DNA of 64,000 bases from Diplodia intermedia (lineage: Eukaryota > Ascomycota > Dothideomycetes > Botryosphaeriales > Botryosphaeriaceae): positions 124,001 to 188,000 of the forward strand of contig JAKEKT010000037.1 in assembly GCA_021495925.1 (NCBI GenBank). The letters are read 5' to 3'. The position numbers and the translations under genes were made by a program. Below are positions 21,950 through 32,999 of the stretch, piece by piece; position 1 is the first letter of the stretch, and each line of letters begins with the position of its first letter. The notes under the pieces are model-generated. The model was not told the DNA's origin and ran no database searches. It saw only the letters and a program-made list of their open reading frames with translations.

Positions 21950-24240
21950 GCGGCCGACCCCCAAACCCCGCCTTCCCGTGCGCGCAGGACGCCAACGCAC
22001 AGCTTACTTAGCGCGCAGCCCACAACCACCCGTCACCACACCACACCACCACCATGCCGTCGGGACTCCTCTTCCCGTCCAGTGACGGGCGAGAGAGGCC
22101 CAGCACCCAGGCCGTCGGGATGATGGGACAGGACCCCCCGCCCCGACTGCACGGCTCAGGTCCTTCGCTCCCGCACCACACGCCATGGTAAATCGTCATG
22201 TCAGCCGCGTGCGTGCCGCCATCTGGGGCTTCCCTGAAGAATCCTTCATCCACGCCGCCAACCAGACATGTGGTATCCAACCGCTGCTCGAGACGGGCCC
22301 CATCGGTACTTTTTTGGATGTACATACCTCTCTCTCTCTTCCTCCCCTCCCCTCCCCCCCTCCAACCGCGCCTACGCGGTCGAGCAGATGGAGCTCTGAT
22401 CCTGCGGACCACACTGCACGCACACACACACGCGCGCACTGCAGCCCTATGCTTCTAGCCCGAAGCGGCAAATACATGCGGATTGTGCAGAAGAAAAAAA
22501 AGAAAGAAAAAAAAAAGGGAGGAGAGGGGTTAGAAGGAATCAGGGACGTAGACCCCCTTTCCCAAGCCCCCACATACAAGCGCAAAAAACAGAATCCGGA
22601 CCAACGAAAAAGACACCATTCTACTAGGTAAGCAAACCTGAGTCCCCGTGATTCGTCGCTTGTCGGCCCGTCGTTGCCGCCACCTACTTGCGTCAACTCA
22701 CCAAGCATTCGCGGTGCGCGCCACGCCCGACGACAATCAAACAATAAACTTATGCGCGAAAAAAAAAAAAAACGCGCCCTGCATGCATCGGTCGACTAGC
22801 TCTTACCCGACGACCTCACGGTCAGCAAAACATCTTGATGATGAAGTATGTAATCCAGAGAGAATGACGTGCAGTCAATGAGATACCTAAGCGATGGGAG
22901 GGAAAGCAGTCAGTCGGGCGCGCACGACAAGCGAGCACAGCAAAAAAGACCCGAATACATACATGCTTACATACACAATGGCAGGCAGGCAGGCGAACCA
23001 ACCGCTCCCCGCGCGTTCAATAATTGCCGCCCCGTGCGTTGCTTTTTTCTGCGTGCAACATTGCGCGCGCACGCCCTGCTATCATTTTACCTGCTGCTTG
23101 GCCTTCGGATTTCCCGACCCATCAATAAAAACGTGAGAAAGCCGAGGCCACCACCGGGGGCGCGGAAGAAGCCATCGCGACGTTTTGTTTTGTTTCCTTG
23201 TTCCCTGTCGTCCCGTTTTCGTTATCGAGATCTCTATCATTCAGGCCACCACCCACTTCGGCCCTCCCCAACGGCCGCAAGACGCATGGGATACAGGGTG
23301 TGTGTGACGTGTGCCGTGCGCGCGCGCGTGTGTTGTGTGTGTGTGTGTATGTGCGCGCGCGTGTATGCCAAAAATAAAATGAATGAATGCATGAATAAGA
23401 AACAGGGCGCGGCGCGGACCCCGGCGAGCAAACACCGAGACCGCCGTCCGTGTGTACGTGTGTGCGCGAAACAGAAGAGAAAGAGTTCCGTTGCTCCGAG
23501 AAGAAAGGAGGGGCGGGGGGTGTGGTTGTTGGTCTCGGTCATTAATGAAGAAGAAGTGGGCAAAAACAGGGAAGTGGTAGTGTGTCGGGTGAGTAGCACG
23601 TGTCGCGAATGCAAAACGCCCGGTCCCAGGCTGCGACCGACGTCACGACTCGTCTGCTGTTTGCGACGACGCGAATCAGTCGAGACGACGAGATCAGGGG
23701 GAGGTGTGGAAGCTCTGGAGGTGGGTGCGCACTACTCCTGCTGTGCGATGCGCGTTGTCTCTATTGGCTGCGTTCTTTTCCTCTGTCTTTGGTCTAGTCT
23801 AGTAGCGCCGTGGTTCTAGACAAACTTGCAGTGTGTACGCGAGCTCTAATACAAGGTGACATGCAGATCAAGTCAGGTGATCTATCCAACCGTCAACGCC
23901 CAAGGAAAGAAAACAAGGGAGAAACGAAACAGGCGGGGAAAGAAGATGTACAGAGAAGTAGTACGAGAAATGCAGACCCATCCGTAATTTGCGCCTTGTA
24001 ATCTTCCATATGTGATGAATCCCAACCGTATATGTATATGCATGCTTGCGTTGAACGTATAGCCATAATCTGCGTGGATCGGTGCAGTTGAGCAGATGTA
24101 CGCCGCCATGACGGGAGAACGCCGAAGCCAGGTGATCCAAAAATTTGTCCAGAATAAGGGGACGTGTATCCACAAGTGCCGTCGCGAAGAGGGAGCGCCA
24201 CGTCGAGAGAATATTTAAAGAGAATCGACAGGTACCGGCG
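21950..24240. other. Intergenic region with simple-sequence tracts
   Basis: Contains a CT/C-rich tract near 22325-22365, an A-rich purine tract at 22490-22530, an A run near 22760, and an alternating GT/GC tract. The right end is probably the 3' flank of the minus-strand gene ending at 24241. The 316-codon plus frame at 22869-23819 is Arg/Cys-rich and runs through simple sequence, so I do not support it. Confidence 0.5.
23316..23370. repeat. Alternating purine-pyrimidine (GT/GC)n tract
   Basis: Imperfect alternation of GC and GT dinucleotides for about 55 bases, the kind of sequence able to adopt left-handed DNA. Confidence 0.7.
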
Positions 24241-24884
24241 TTACGACTCAGTAGGCGGCACCTCCATGTTCGACCGTTTCAGAGCGAGGTTGAGTTCCTG
24301 CTGCGTAAACGACTGACCGAGGGCGCTGCTGCTGTTCGTGGTACCCGTCTGGGACCGTGAGCTGGTCGAAGGGTCCGAGCCAGGCTCCGAGCGCAATGCC
24401 AAGGATGTGAGCCGGCTGCCCTCACGTGTGCGCTGGCTAAGGCCGACTGATCGCGAAAGTCTCAGCATCAGAAATCCGTCGAAGGAGACGGCCCGTCAAC
24501 ACTCTCGGAGCTGGAGCGCGACGTACCATTGCCAACATCTCCAGTGTCGTTGATGTCTTCGATGACCTGCCTGCGCGGGGCGTTCATGCTCTTGCGGCTC
24601 GTCAGGCTGTTCCTCCGGCTGGGGTAGCGGCTGCCCATGGGCGAGTAGATGCTCTGGTCGCTCCGCCTGCGCCACGCCTTCTCGAAGTTGAACGACTCGA
24701 GCTTCTCCTTGTGCTCTTTCGCGACCGGCCTACGGTACTTGGGCATCGGGAGCGGCTCTCCTGGCTGGTACCAGACCGAGCTGTCGCTCTTGGAGTTGTT
24801 CTTGGACAGCGTCGACGAGCTGGACGAGGACTTGGACGACGAGTTGCGGCCCAAGGCACGCTTGACGCGCTCGCGGAACGCCAT
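24241..24884 (-). CDS. Small Ser-rich basic protein, unknown function
   Basis: Two exons in transcript order: 24884-24527 and 24446-24241, giving 187 residues. The 80-base intron has a GTACGT donor, a TGCTGAG branch-like motif and an ATCAG acceptor, and it joins the frames exactly. Reading through the intron instead would end the protein at 24468. The N-terminus (MAFRERVKRALGR) is amphipathic and basic. A Ser run follows, then a better-conserved-looking core with YQPGEPLPMPKYRRP and an SFNFEKAWRRRSD segment rich in Arg and aromatic residues. The tail is Ser/Thr/Gln-rich. I recognise no domain. It is arranged divergently with the repeat protein starting at 26024 and shares about 1.1 kb of GC-rich upstream DNA with it. 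Confidence 0.72.
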
Positions 24885-26023
24885 GGTTGAATCGGCCGAA
24901 AGGGCGGAAAGAGCGTAGGGGGAGTGGAGCGAAAGTGAGGCGGGCGCAAAGGCTGCAGATCGGATCCGGCAAGCGTCAGGTGAGGAATCAACGGGAGGCG
25001 GCGACGTTGAGAGCAACGGCGGAGGGGCGCGGGCGCTCAGCGACGGACTCGCATGGAGGGGAGTTGGGTCGGATGGACGTTTTCGGTTCGTCTGGGGTCG
25101 GAGGGGAGAGAGTGGGAGAAGTTGGGGCTGGCGAGTCGTTAGATGTCATCGGGGACGGGTTCGCCGGGAGGCACGGCGTCTGGGCGCGGCGAGCGAAAAT
25201 CCATCGGGTCTGGAAGGCCAAGCCGCGCGGAGTGGCTGCGGCTCGATTGCGGCTGCAAATATTGCGCGATGCTTGTTCGCTGGAGACCGCCGCCGCAGAC
25301 CGGGGATCCGGACGGTCGCCGGCGGGGCCCTGACGGTGGTGGTGAGACCGGGCTGGTGGAGGTGAGGGCCCGTCGCAGGTATTATTGGCATGCGAGTCAC
25401 ACACACCTGCGCATGCAGCAGCCGCGACCGTGCCCTGGCCGACGCTCCCCCGAACGCCGCCGCGCCCTCGACCTCTCCATGCGCACGCGCGAGCGGTTCC
25501 TACGGTGGCAGCAGAACAGCAGGCGCCGATGGCTGGGCTGGCGTGGTTTGCGGGCGCGGGCGGAGCGGTGGGCGGCTTCTGGGCCCCCGGCCGTCGGCGA
25601 TCTGGATCTGCACAGGCTTCGGATGTGGGCTGGGCGACGACAAACCTGCCGACTCTGGGCCCCGTGGCGGTGCGCAACCCCCCGCCGTGTCCGCCACACT
25701 GTGGGGAACCCAAGCCGATGATCGCGGCGCGCTCGACTGCGTCATGGGCGCTGCCAGCTGCGCAGGAAAGCCTGCATTGCCCTCTAGCGTTCCGCGACGC
25801 GCACTGCATCTGGAAGAGCACGGCAGCGCGGTGCATACGCAGGGCTTGATGCAGCATGGTGTGCGCCCCGATCGAGAAATGACGCAGCGGGCGCGCCTGC
25901 CGGATGAGGTCACTTTCAGCTCAGTAGCCAATTTCTCAAAGACCCCTCTTAATCCGCCTGTCGCTCTTTCACCTTCGTGTCCGCTCGAAAACCCATCAAT
26001 CACATCCTGCGAGCTCGTTCACC
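24885..26023. other. GC-rich divergent upstream region
   Basis: This lies between two start codons that face away from each other, so it should hold both promoters. It is very GC-rich up to about 25860, and open frames on both strands (for example 24988-25857 minus) are composition artefacts. Confidence 0.5.
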
Positions 26024-29000
26024 ATGGACAAACTCAAGGACATCTTGTACGCCAAGTCCACCCGATGCGCATCACCCGCGACACCCCTGCTGCGATCGCC
26101 TGCCTGTGCTGACCCTGCCTATAGCTCACCCGGCCACAAGCAGGACGCTGACATGCTTTACGGCTCTCAGCAACCTGCTGATCCGTCCTCCCGCACTTCC
26201 AAGGATGGCAAGCTGTCCGGCGAGGGCAGCCACTTTGGCAGTTCCAGAGACAACACCACCGACGTCGCCTCATCAGGCCTCACCGGGTTCGTCTTTACCT
26301 CCACTTGCGTCGCAGCAGCTCTCTGACATGATTTCTAGCAATGTGGGCGCCGCAAAGGGCCATGGTAGAAACGACACCATGGGACCACATGAAACCACCT
26401 CAACCACAACTGCGCCCGACACTGCGGCCGATAGGGGGCAAGGTTTCGCGAGGCAATCGGTGAAGCCTGATGACTCCCGGTACGGAAGGGAGGAATCGGC
26501 CGCCGCGGCAACAAGCTCGTTACCCGATCGTACCGCGAGTGGCGTCCATTCTACCCCAGCCACCGAGAAGGACACCAGCCACAGGCAGCATACTTCGTAA
26601 GTTTTCTCAGCCCAATCCACCTTAATCATCGTAATATCTGGATTTGCCTGTACTGACGATCACTGGAGGAGCCTTGGAGGTTCCAATTATGCTGACCAAC
26701 GTTACGACAACAGTGCCCACGAGCCAGCACCCACGCGTTTCTCCTCGAGCAGTGGTTTGGAACCTGTCGGAGGCGTGTCTCGCAGTTCAGAGCGCGGCCA
26801 GGGCATCGTAGGCGCCCAGCCCACCACAGGTAATCTCAGACCATCCAAATTCGCCGACGGGGACGACATTTCTGTAGCGAGTGTCAGATCCGGCGTCATT
26901 GGCGACACGCCCCATGCCAAAGAGCTAACTGATTCCGACTTACCAGCCGGGACTGATCACTCCTCGAGCGCGGGCCGTGGCCTTGGCGCAGGCGCTGCTG
27001 CTGCCGCCGCCGGCACTGCTGCAGCGCTGGGCTCCCGCACGGAGAGGGGCTCCGACAATGAGCGTGAATTTCCACTCTCGGGAGGCACTCACACAAGCCG
27101 TAATGAGCCTTCTGCCCTTGGAAGTACCGCAGAAACATCTACCAGCGGCATGCCTACTCACGGACCTGAAGACTCCCGCAGGGCCCTCGCAGCGGCCGCT
27201 GGTGCTACTCCGTTTGACATGCACAAACACCATGGCCACTACCATGAATATAATGGTCCTAACACTGACACCACCGGCAGTGGGCCTACGTTCAGTCCCG
27301 GTCCTCATGCCACTGAGGCAGGGAACAGGCTCGATCCTAGCCTTCCCAGCTCCAGCATGCCGGGGGCTTATCCTGATTCAGCTTCTGCAACCCCGGCCAC
27401 CGAAGAACCGAGCACTATCAATGATCCTTCATCTCACGAGCACCATTATGGACGTGATGCAGCTATTGCCGGAGCCGGGGCAGCCACAGCTGGGGGATTG
27501 TATGGAGGCCACGCCAGAGGAAGTACGGGACCTGACCCAACAGGAGAAGCGGAGACGACTCACCGGGTCTCTCCTCAAGACAAAGAACATGATGCAGCTA
27601 CCGCTGGTGCTAGGGCCGCCGCACTTGGAGGCCTGGACAACACGGGAAACGGTCCACCAGTAGAAGGCGACAGATCTCTCCGGATCTCCTCACAAGATTA
27701 TGGAAGTGATGCGGCTACGGCTGGGGCCGCCGCCGCCACTAGAGGCCTACACGGGACGCGACATGGCGAGCCTTCCGAAACTACTTCAGTGCCGCAGTCT
27801 CAGACCAGCAGGGATGCTCCCAGCCAGGAACATCACTACGGGCGTGATGCTGCTATTGCTGGAACTGGTGCTACAGCTGCTGCAGGTCTCTATGAGGCAC
27901 GTAGAAAAGGCTCCACTGAGACAGACCCCGCGACCTTGACTCACGGCCCCCACAAGAGTAATGTGGCCAACATCATGGACCCGCGAGTTCTGCCCGATCC
28001 CAACAAGATGAAGGGCCACCAAGCTCAGTCTACTGAGACTGATCCCGCCTCAAGGACCGTAGGTCCTCACTCCAGCAACGTTGCCAACGTAATGGACCCA
28101 AGAGTGTTGCCCCAGCCGGAGAAGATGAAGCAGCACACAACAGCCGGCCCGCATCAGTCTGATACCCTCAACCGTATGGACCGAAAAGTGGATTCTGACC
28201 CGGCTAGTGAGGAGAATCAGCATCACTACGGCCGCGACGCTGCCGTTGCAGGTGGCCTTGGTGCTGGCGCTGCTGGTGCTTATGCCGCCTCGCAACATCA
28301 CCATGAGAAGAACCCGTACACCTCTCATGCTGTAGACCCCAGGATTCACAACAGCTCAGCTACGTCAGATTCACCTGCCAGGTCATCCTCGACTAAAGGA
28401 GGCTGGTTCGCAGGTCCAACAGGTTCCGCTGTTGACAGCAACAACAATGCAATCGGGTCTCCCACGCGTACGACTGGCTCCACTGGGGTCGATTCATCAG
28501 CTCGACCCGGTCAGCAACACCATTACGGACGTGATGCCGCTGTTGCTGGCGGTGCAGGTCTGGCAGGTGCTGGTCTCGCTCACCAGTATGGCGACCACCA
28601 GACTGGCAATGCGGCTCGGGACCATGCTACCGGCACTGCTGCCACATCGGGACCTTACTCCTCTAATAACACTCAACCGATTTCTTCTACTACCCAGGCT
28701 ACTCATCAACCACAGACGACCTCCACGACTCAGCCCACCAGCCAGCACCATTACGGCCGTGATGCTGCCTTGGCCGGTGGTGTTGGAGCGGGAGGCCTCG
28801 GTGCCTACGAGTATCAGAAGAGAGAGGCGGAGAAGGCTGAGCGGGCACACCCTTATGGCTCTACTGCCTCCGCCACAGGACCTGTTAGTGACCAAGCGAG
28901 AAGCTCCACTGACCCATCAAGGGACCCCGCCAATGCCGATCAGAAGCACCACTATGGCAGGGATGCTGCGGTCGCGGGAACTGCTGGCGCTGCGGGTGCG

Positions 29001-29889
29001 GGTGCTGCGCATGAGCTCAGCAAGCATGATGCCGAGAAGGCTGAGAAGGAGCGTATCAAGGAACAGAAGGAGCATGAGAAAGAAATGATGAAGCAGCAGA
29101 AAGAACTCGACAAGGAACAAGAGAAGGACAATAAGAAATACCAGAAAGAGTTGGAAAAGGACGAGAAGAAGCACGAGAAGGAGCTCGAGAAGGAAGAAAA
29201 GAAGCACGAAAAGGAGCTTGAGAAGGAAGAGAAGAAGCACGAGAAGGAAGAGAAGAAGCACGAGAAGGAGGAGAAGAAGAAGCACCGTGGTGGCCTCTTT
29301 GGCTTCCTTCATCGTGACAAGGACAAGGAAGGAGACAAGTCGTCGTTGTCGTCGTCATCTGACGATGATGAGAAGCGCCATCGACACGAAGCTGGCGCCG
29401 TTGCTGCTGGCGGCGCGGGTGCTGCTGCATATGAGCACGAGGATGGGAAGCATGAGCGTCACAGGCTCCACAAGGATCCGCCTGCGGAGTACGCGAAGGC
29501 TCACGGAGGAGAGCACTACGGCACCGACGGCCGCATTGGAGAAGCTGGTGCGGTTTCAGGTACTCAGTAAGTCTACTCCATTTTGCCTCTGCAAGTTGTG
29601 CCCACTAACCGTGTGAAGTGAAACACGTCCCGGCGAATACGGCGCCAACAGACCTGGAGACCAAGAGGGTATCGTCATCGAGCCGCACACCGGGCTGCCG
29701 ATGAATGTTGGCAAGTACGGTTCCGGCGCTGGTGGCACCGATGGCAACGAGACTATCGAGGGCTTCAGCAGCCATGGTGCTGGTGGTGCGCATGCTTCTG
29801 GACCTAATGTTGCCTCCCAAGGTAGCGCCCATGGCGGCAACATCGGTCCCGACTGGCAGGACATCAAGAAGGCCAACACACCTTACTAA
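26024..29889 (+). CDS. Large HHYGRDAA-repeat protein with charged coiled coil
   Basis: Five exons: 26024-26046, 26125-26286, 26339-26596, 26669-29566 and 29619-29889. All splice in frame and give 1203 residues. Branch-like CTGAC or CTAAC motifs lie just before each acceptor. The central part carries six copies of HHYGRDAA followed by Ala/Gly-rich glycine-zipper-like segments such as AVAGGAGLAGAG. There are two degenerate copies of this unit. Interspersed is a second repeat, GPH-SN-ANxMDPRVLP, about three copies. Near the C-terminus a KEKE-type stretch of roughly 90 residues (repeated KKHEKELEKEE) precedes KHRGGLFGFLHRDKDK, an acidic Ser tract and a Gly-rich tail. The composition resembles hydrophilic stress-associated fungal proteins, but I cannot assign a function. 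The acceptor of intron 3 is ambiguous (26668, 26671 or 26713). Confidence 0.83.
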
Positions 29890-30950
29890 AGGCGGTAGTG
29901 ATTTTCTGTTGGTGGAGGAGTGATGGAAATTGTGGAGAGAGATCGAGTAGTATTCATGGCTGCTTTGATACCACGATCACGGTTTTTGCTTTCAGTATGG
30001 CTTTTTTTCTCTTTCACTTAATGCTTTTATTGCCGTTATGATAGTATGGAAATGAGTAGTAATGAGATTATGCATCACCACCCCGCCGCCCCCCTGCCGC
30101 CAAAAAAAAAAAACGATTAACCCTCCCTGCAATATATAATCCGCCAAAGCGAGTGTCCCCACTACGAGCACCCCGGACACACTAGGTGAACACCTTGAAG
30201 CAGGTTCCGGGTTCGATTCTCTCACGATGCCTACCACCACTCCGCTTGGGTCACTGCGTCAAGCCAGGTTTCGGCTTGGTCCTGCGATATTAGGAGTTTC
30301 ACCTCTTCGAGGTGCTCGTTTTTCTTCTTTTTTGCCTCTCTCTTTCTTAGGCCGGCCCGCTCACTTCTCTCTGACATCAGTCAGTCGCATGCACTCACTG
30401 TGTATGTACATGAGCTCTCTCTGTCTCTATCTCACCTCCGCAGCAGTTTGCCTGTCTGTCGGTGATGGTGAACTCACTCACTCCCTCACTCGCCCTCGGT
30501 CTCTGTCCGTCACAATACCTACTGCCTACTTACTACCTACTTACTCTCTCACCCTCTTTCACCTCTCCCACTACTAACTAATCAACCGGCGTCTTGAGGA
30601 GAAAGCAAGCGAACGTGCAGAAGTCGAGGGAATGTCTTCGTTTCGTGTCTCTTAAATCCCACGTCTAGTAGGAAGGAGAATCTACGTACGTCTCTCGTGC
30701 CAATGCATGCATGTGAGTCAGTCGCCTGTACCGACCGACAAGCCAACTCGGCTCAGAAAGTCTCGATTCGGGAACACGAAGCGTCAATCAGTCCCAAATC
30801 AGCCACCCCTACCGCTGCTACCACGGCCGAGGAAGGCCCTCCCAATATCCCGTTCTCTTTCTTGTCCAGGCTCAAGCGCCTCCAAGACCTCCACCACCAA
30901 ACCCACCAAACCCACGCCCCCCTCACTCACACCCCACCCACTCCCTCCCC
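29890..30950. other. Intergenic region, no gene seen
   Basis: 3' flank of the repeat protein followed by CT-rich, TCTCTC-type sequence at 30320-30570. An isolated tRNA B-box-like motif occurs near 30209 but no cloverleaf can be built around it. Confidence 0.5.
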
Positions 30951-30974
30951 CCCTCCAAACGTCAAAAACCCCCC

Positions 30975-31889
30975 TCAAACCTCCCCCTCCACCTCCCCCA
31001 CCCACCCCACCCACTCCGCCACCTCATCCACCTCGCCCCTCACCCCACCAGCGCGGCCGCCAGCCCACACGGCGCACTCACCGACGACGCGCACGACGGC
31101 CTCGACGTCGTGCCTGGCGAGGCCCAAGCGGCGGAGGCCGCGGAGGTGCCACAGCGACGGCGGTTTGAGGCCTTGGGCGAGGATGGCGCTGGCGGTGACG
31201 AGGCTGGTGTCGAGGGCGGACAGGACGGCGTGGTCGGACAGGAAGAGGCCGTAGATGACGGACTCCTCGAGCCAGCGGAAGTCGGCCTCGTGGCTGGCCC
31301 AGGTGCGCGCGATGGCGGGCAGGTGCTGGCGGTACAGGCGGTGGAGGTGGGTGGCGCCGCGGGTTGAGGTTGGGGTGTTGGGGGCGAGGTTGAGGGGGTT
31401 GGTGGGCGAGGTGGGGGAGGTGGTGGAGTAGCGCGGGGAGAGGGTGGAGGTGGTGCCGAGGGCGTGTTGTTGTTGTTGGTCGTCGGGGGGTTGGGATGGG
31501 GGAGCGGCGGTGGTGGTGTTCCAGGCGGCGTTGTCGAAGGTCGAGGCGGCGTCGGCGGGGAAGAGGCCGGCTTCCTGCTCGGCGAGGCCGAGCGAGGAGA
31601 CGGCGGTGATGACGAGCGGGATGCCGGTGAGGGTCCACTCTTTCAGCAGCATGTCGCGCAGGTGCAGCGAGATGGTGCGCGTCTCGGCGGGCGGGAGCGG
31701 GGTCGTCGGTGGGGTGGCATTGTGGCCGGTGACGTGGAGGAAGAGCGGGCCGAGGAGGTTGGGGTGGCCGAGGGCGATGAGGGTGGAGGCGGGCAAGATG
31801 TAGGCGGCGCTCTTGGGCAGGGAAGCGGGGAGCATGGAGCGGACTCTGGATAGCAGGGCGGGCAGCGCCTGGGCGGATGGTGGGGGCAT
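30975..31889 (-). CDS. AhpD/carboxymuconolactone-decarboxylase-like protein, 3' end unresolved
   Basis: The start is the ATG at 31889, giving about 304 residues if read as one exon. The middle and C-terminal parts match the CMD-like fold seen in fungal proteins. There is a helical RTWASHEADFRWLEESVIYG segment, then ALDTSLVTASAILAQGL and LWHLRGLRRLGLARHDVEA, a typical CMD repeat. A low-complexity Thr/Pro/Gln insertion lies between the N-terminal and CMD-like halves. No CxxC redox pair is obvious, so peroxidase activity is not claimed. The last 40 residues are Val/Gly/Glu low complexity encoded by the G-rich tract. A GTGAGT donor follows the codons for VVRVV, so the real C-terminus is probably spliced to sequence further downstream. 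I could not identify the acceptor. Confidence 0.6.
   Translation of the reverse strand: MPPPSAQALPALLSRVRSMLPASLPKSAAYILPASTLIALGHPNLLGPLFLHVTGHNATPPTTPLPPAETRTISLHLRDMLLKEWTLTGIPLVITAVSSLGLAEQEAGLFPADAASTFDNAAWNTTTAAPPSQPPDDQQQQHALGTTSTLSPRYSTTSPTSPTNPLNLAPNTPTSTRGATHLHRLYRQHLPAIARTWASHEADFRWLEESVIYGLFLSDHAVLSALDTSLVTASAILAQGLKPPSLWHLRGLRRLGLARHDVEAVVRVVGECAVWAGGRAGGVRGEVDEVAEWVGWVGEVEGEV
30980..31016 (-). other. G-quadruplex-forming tract on the minus strand
   Basis: The plus strand shows C runs separated by single bases. The minus strand therefore reads GGGTGGGGTGGGTGGGGG, four G runs with one-base loops. It lies in the 3' part of the AhpD/CMD-like gene and is on that gene's sense strand, so the transcript could fold too. 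Confidence 0.75.
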
Positions 31890-32972
31890 GTTTCCGGTGC
31901 GACGGCAGGTCAATGGGTCGTGTCAAGATGCTTCGGGTTGTGATAGAACTTTGATGGAGTTGTCGACGGTGTTGATGCTGATGTGATGACAGTGACGAGA
32001 TGCTGTCATCAGCCCCACCTACCGTGTTGAGATGACCTCGGTCCCTGCCCAAGGAACGTCTGCCGGGCCATCGTCGTGTCAATCATCATCATCAGTACAC
32101 GTACCGTGTGAAGTAGAGAGGGAGTAGGGGTCAGGGAAAAAGAAGCAGACAAGCCCGCTAAAGTATGTAGTTGGGAGTGTGCGGTAGCCCGGTCCGGAAG
32201 GTGCGGCTGTCTCTCGGTCTTGCTCAGCCACTTCCCCCACTTTCCTTTCCCGCCCATCGCTCGCGCTTAGCCTCCATCGTCTCTCAACCTCATACTCGTC
32301 ATCATCGCTCATCCACGCGGCTTCTGATGCAGCACAGAGATCCGAAACGCACTACGGGCTGTGCCGCATCGCCCAGAAACACCATATACCAGATACACGT
32401 CCATGCGCGGGAGATATCGCTCCACACGGCACATGGCATCCATGGCACTACCGTCCGGCTTGGATCCGAGGCCTGGTCTGGCCATCGTTTTTTGTCACCT
32501 CTACCTACCGAAACAGTGATTAGCTTGACAGTAGCGCACGCGGAACGGGATCCCGACGGAACGACCTAGGCTGGCCTCCGGATCCGTATGCGGGGAGACG
32601 TGCTGCCGCGCCAACTGACGAATCCAGATGCACCCTCGGCCATGCGTCCAGACTCCTTGTCCCTTTCAGCTGGAGCATCATCCGGGTACAATACCACGCC
32701 GTCTCGCTGCTCTCGCATCGCCTTCCTCCGTCTGCTCCGGAAATGGCCTGGTTGCGACCCCGACGCGTTGCTGACTACACCTCGTTCGAGCACGGAGCCG
32801 TCGATCCTCACGCTCTGCTCGCTAGCCTCCATCATGCCAGCTCTTCAATAATCAACACTGCCCCCGCTGTAACCTTCCGATATCCGGAAGCAAGGGGTTT
32901 CTGTCGCCTCCACCCGCTGTCATGTGCAATCATCTGGCTTTATAGAACGCTAACCTACCCTCGCGCATCTGG
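31890..32972. other. Intergenic region between divergent genes
   Basis: Shared upstream DNA of the minus-strand AhpD/CMD-like gene and the plus-strand rhodopsin-domain gene. No gene-like frame is seen. Confidence 0.5.
32938..32947 (+). promoter_or_regulatory. TATA-like element of the rhodopsin-domain gene
   Basis: CTTTATAGAA lies about 60 bases before the ATG at 33000. Transcription starting 25-30 bases further on would favour the ATG at 33000 over the upstream in-frame ATG at 32973. Confidence 0.35.
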
Positions 32973-32999
32973 ATGAACCGCTCGCGGGAAATAATCCCA

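Noticed and set aside
26047..26124. Reading the first intron of the repeat-protein gene as coding
   Set aside because: It is open in frame, but GTACGC donor, CTGAC branch motif and TATAG acceptor favour splicing.
30165..30235. tRNA-like B box (GGGTTCGATTC) near 30209
   Set aside because: I tried normal and long-variable-arm folds; neither an acceptor stem nor a T stem closes, so no tRNA is supported.
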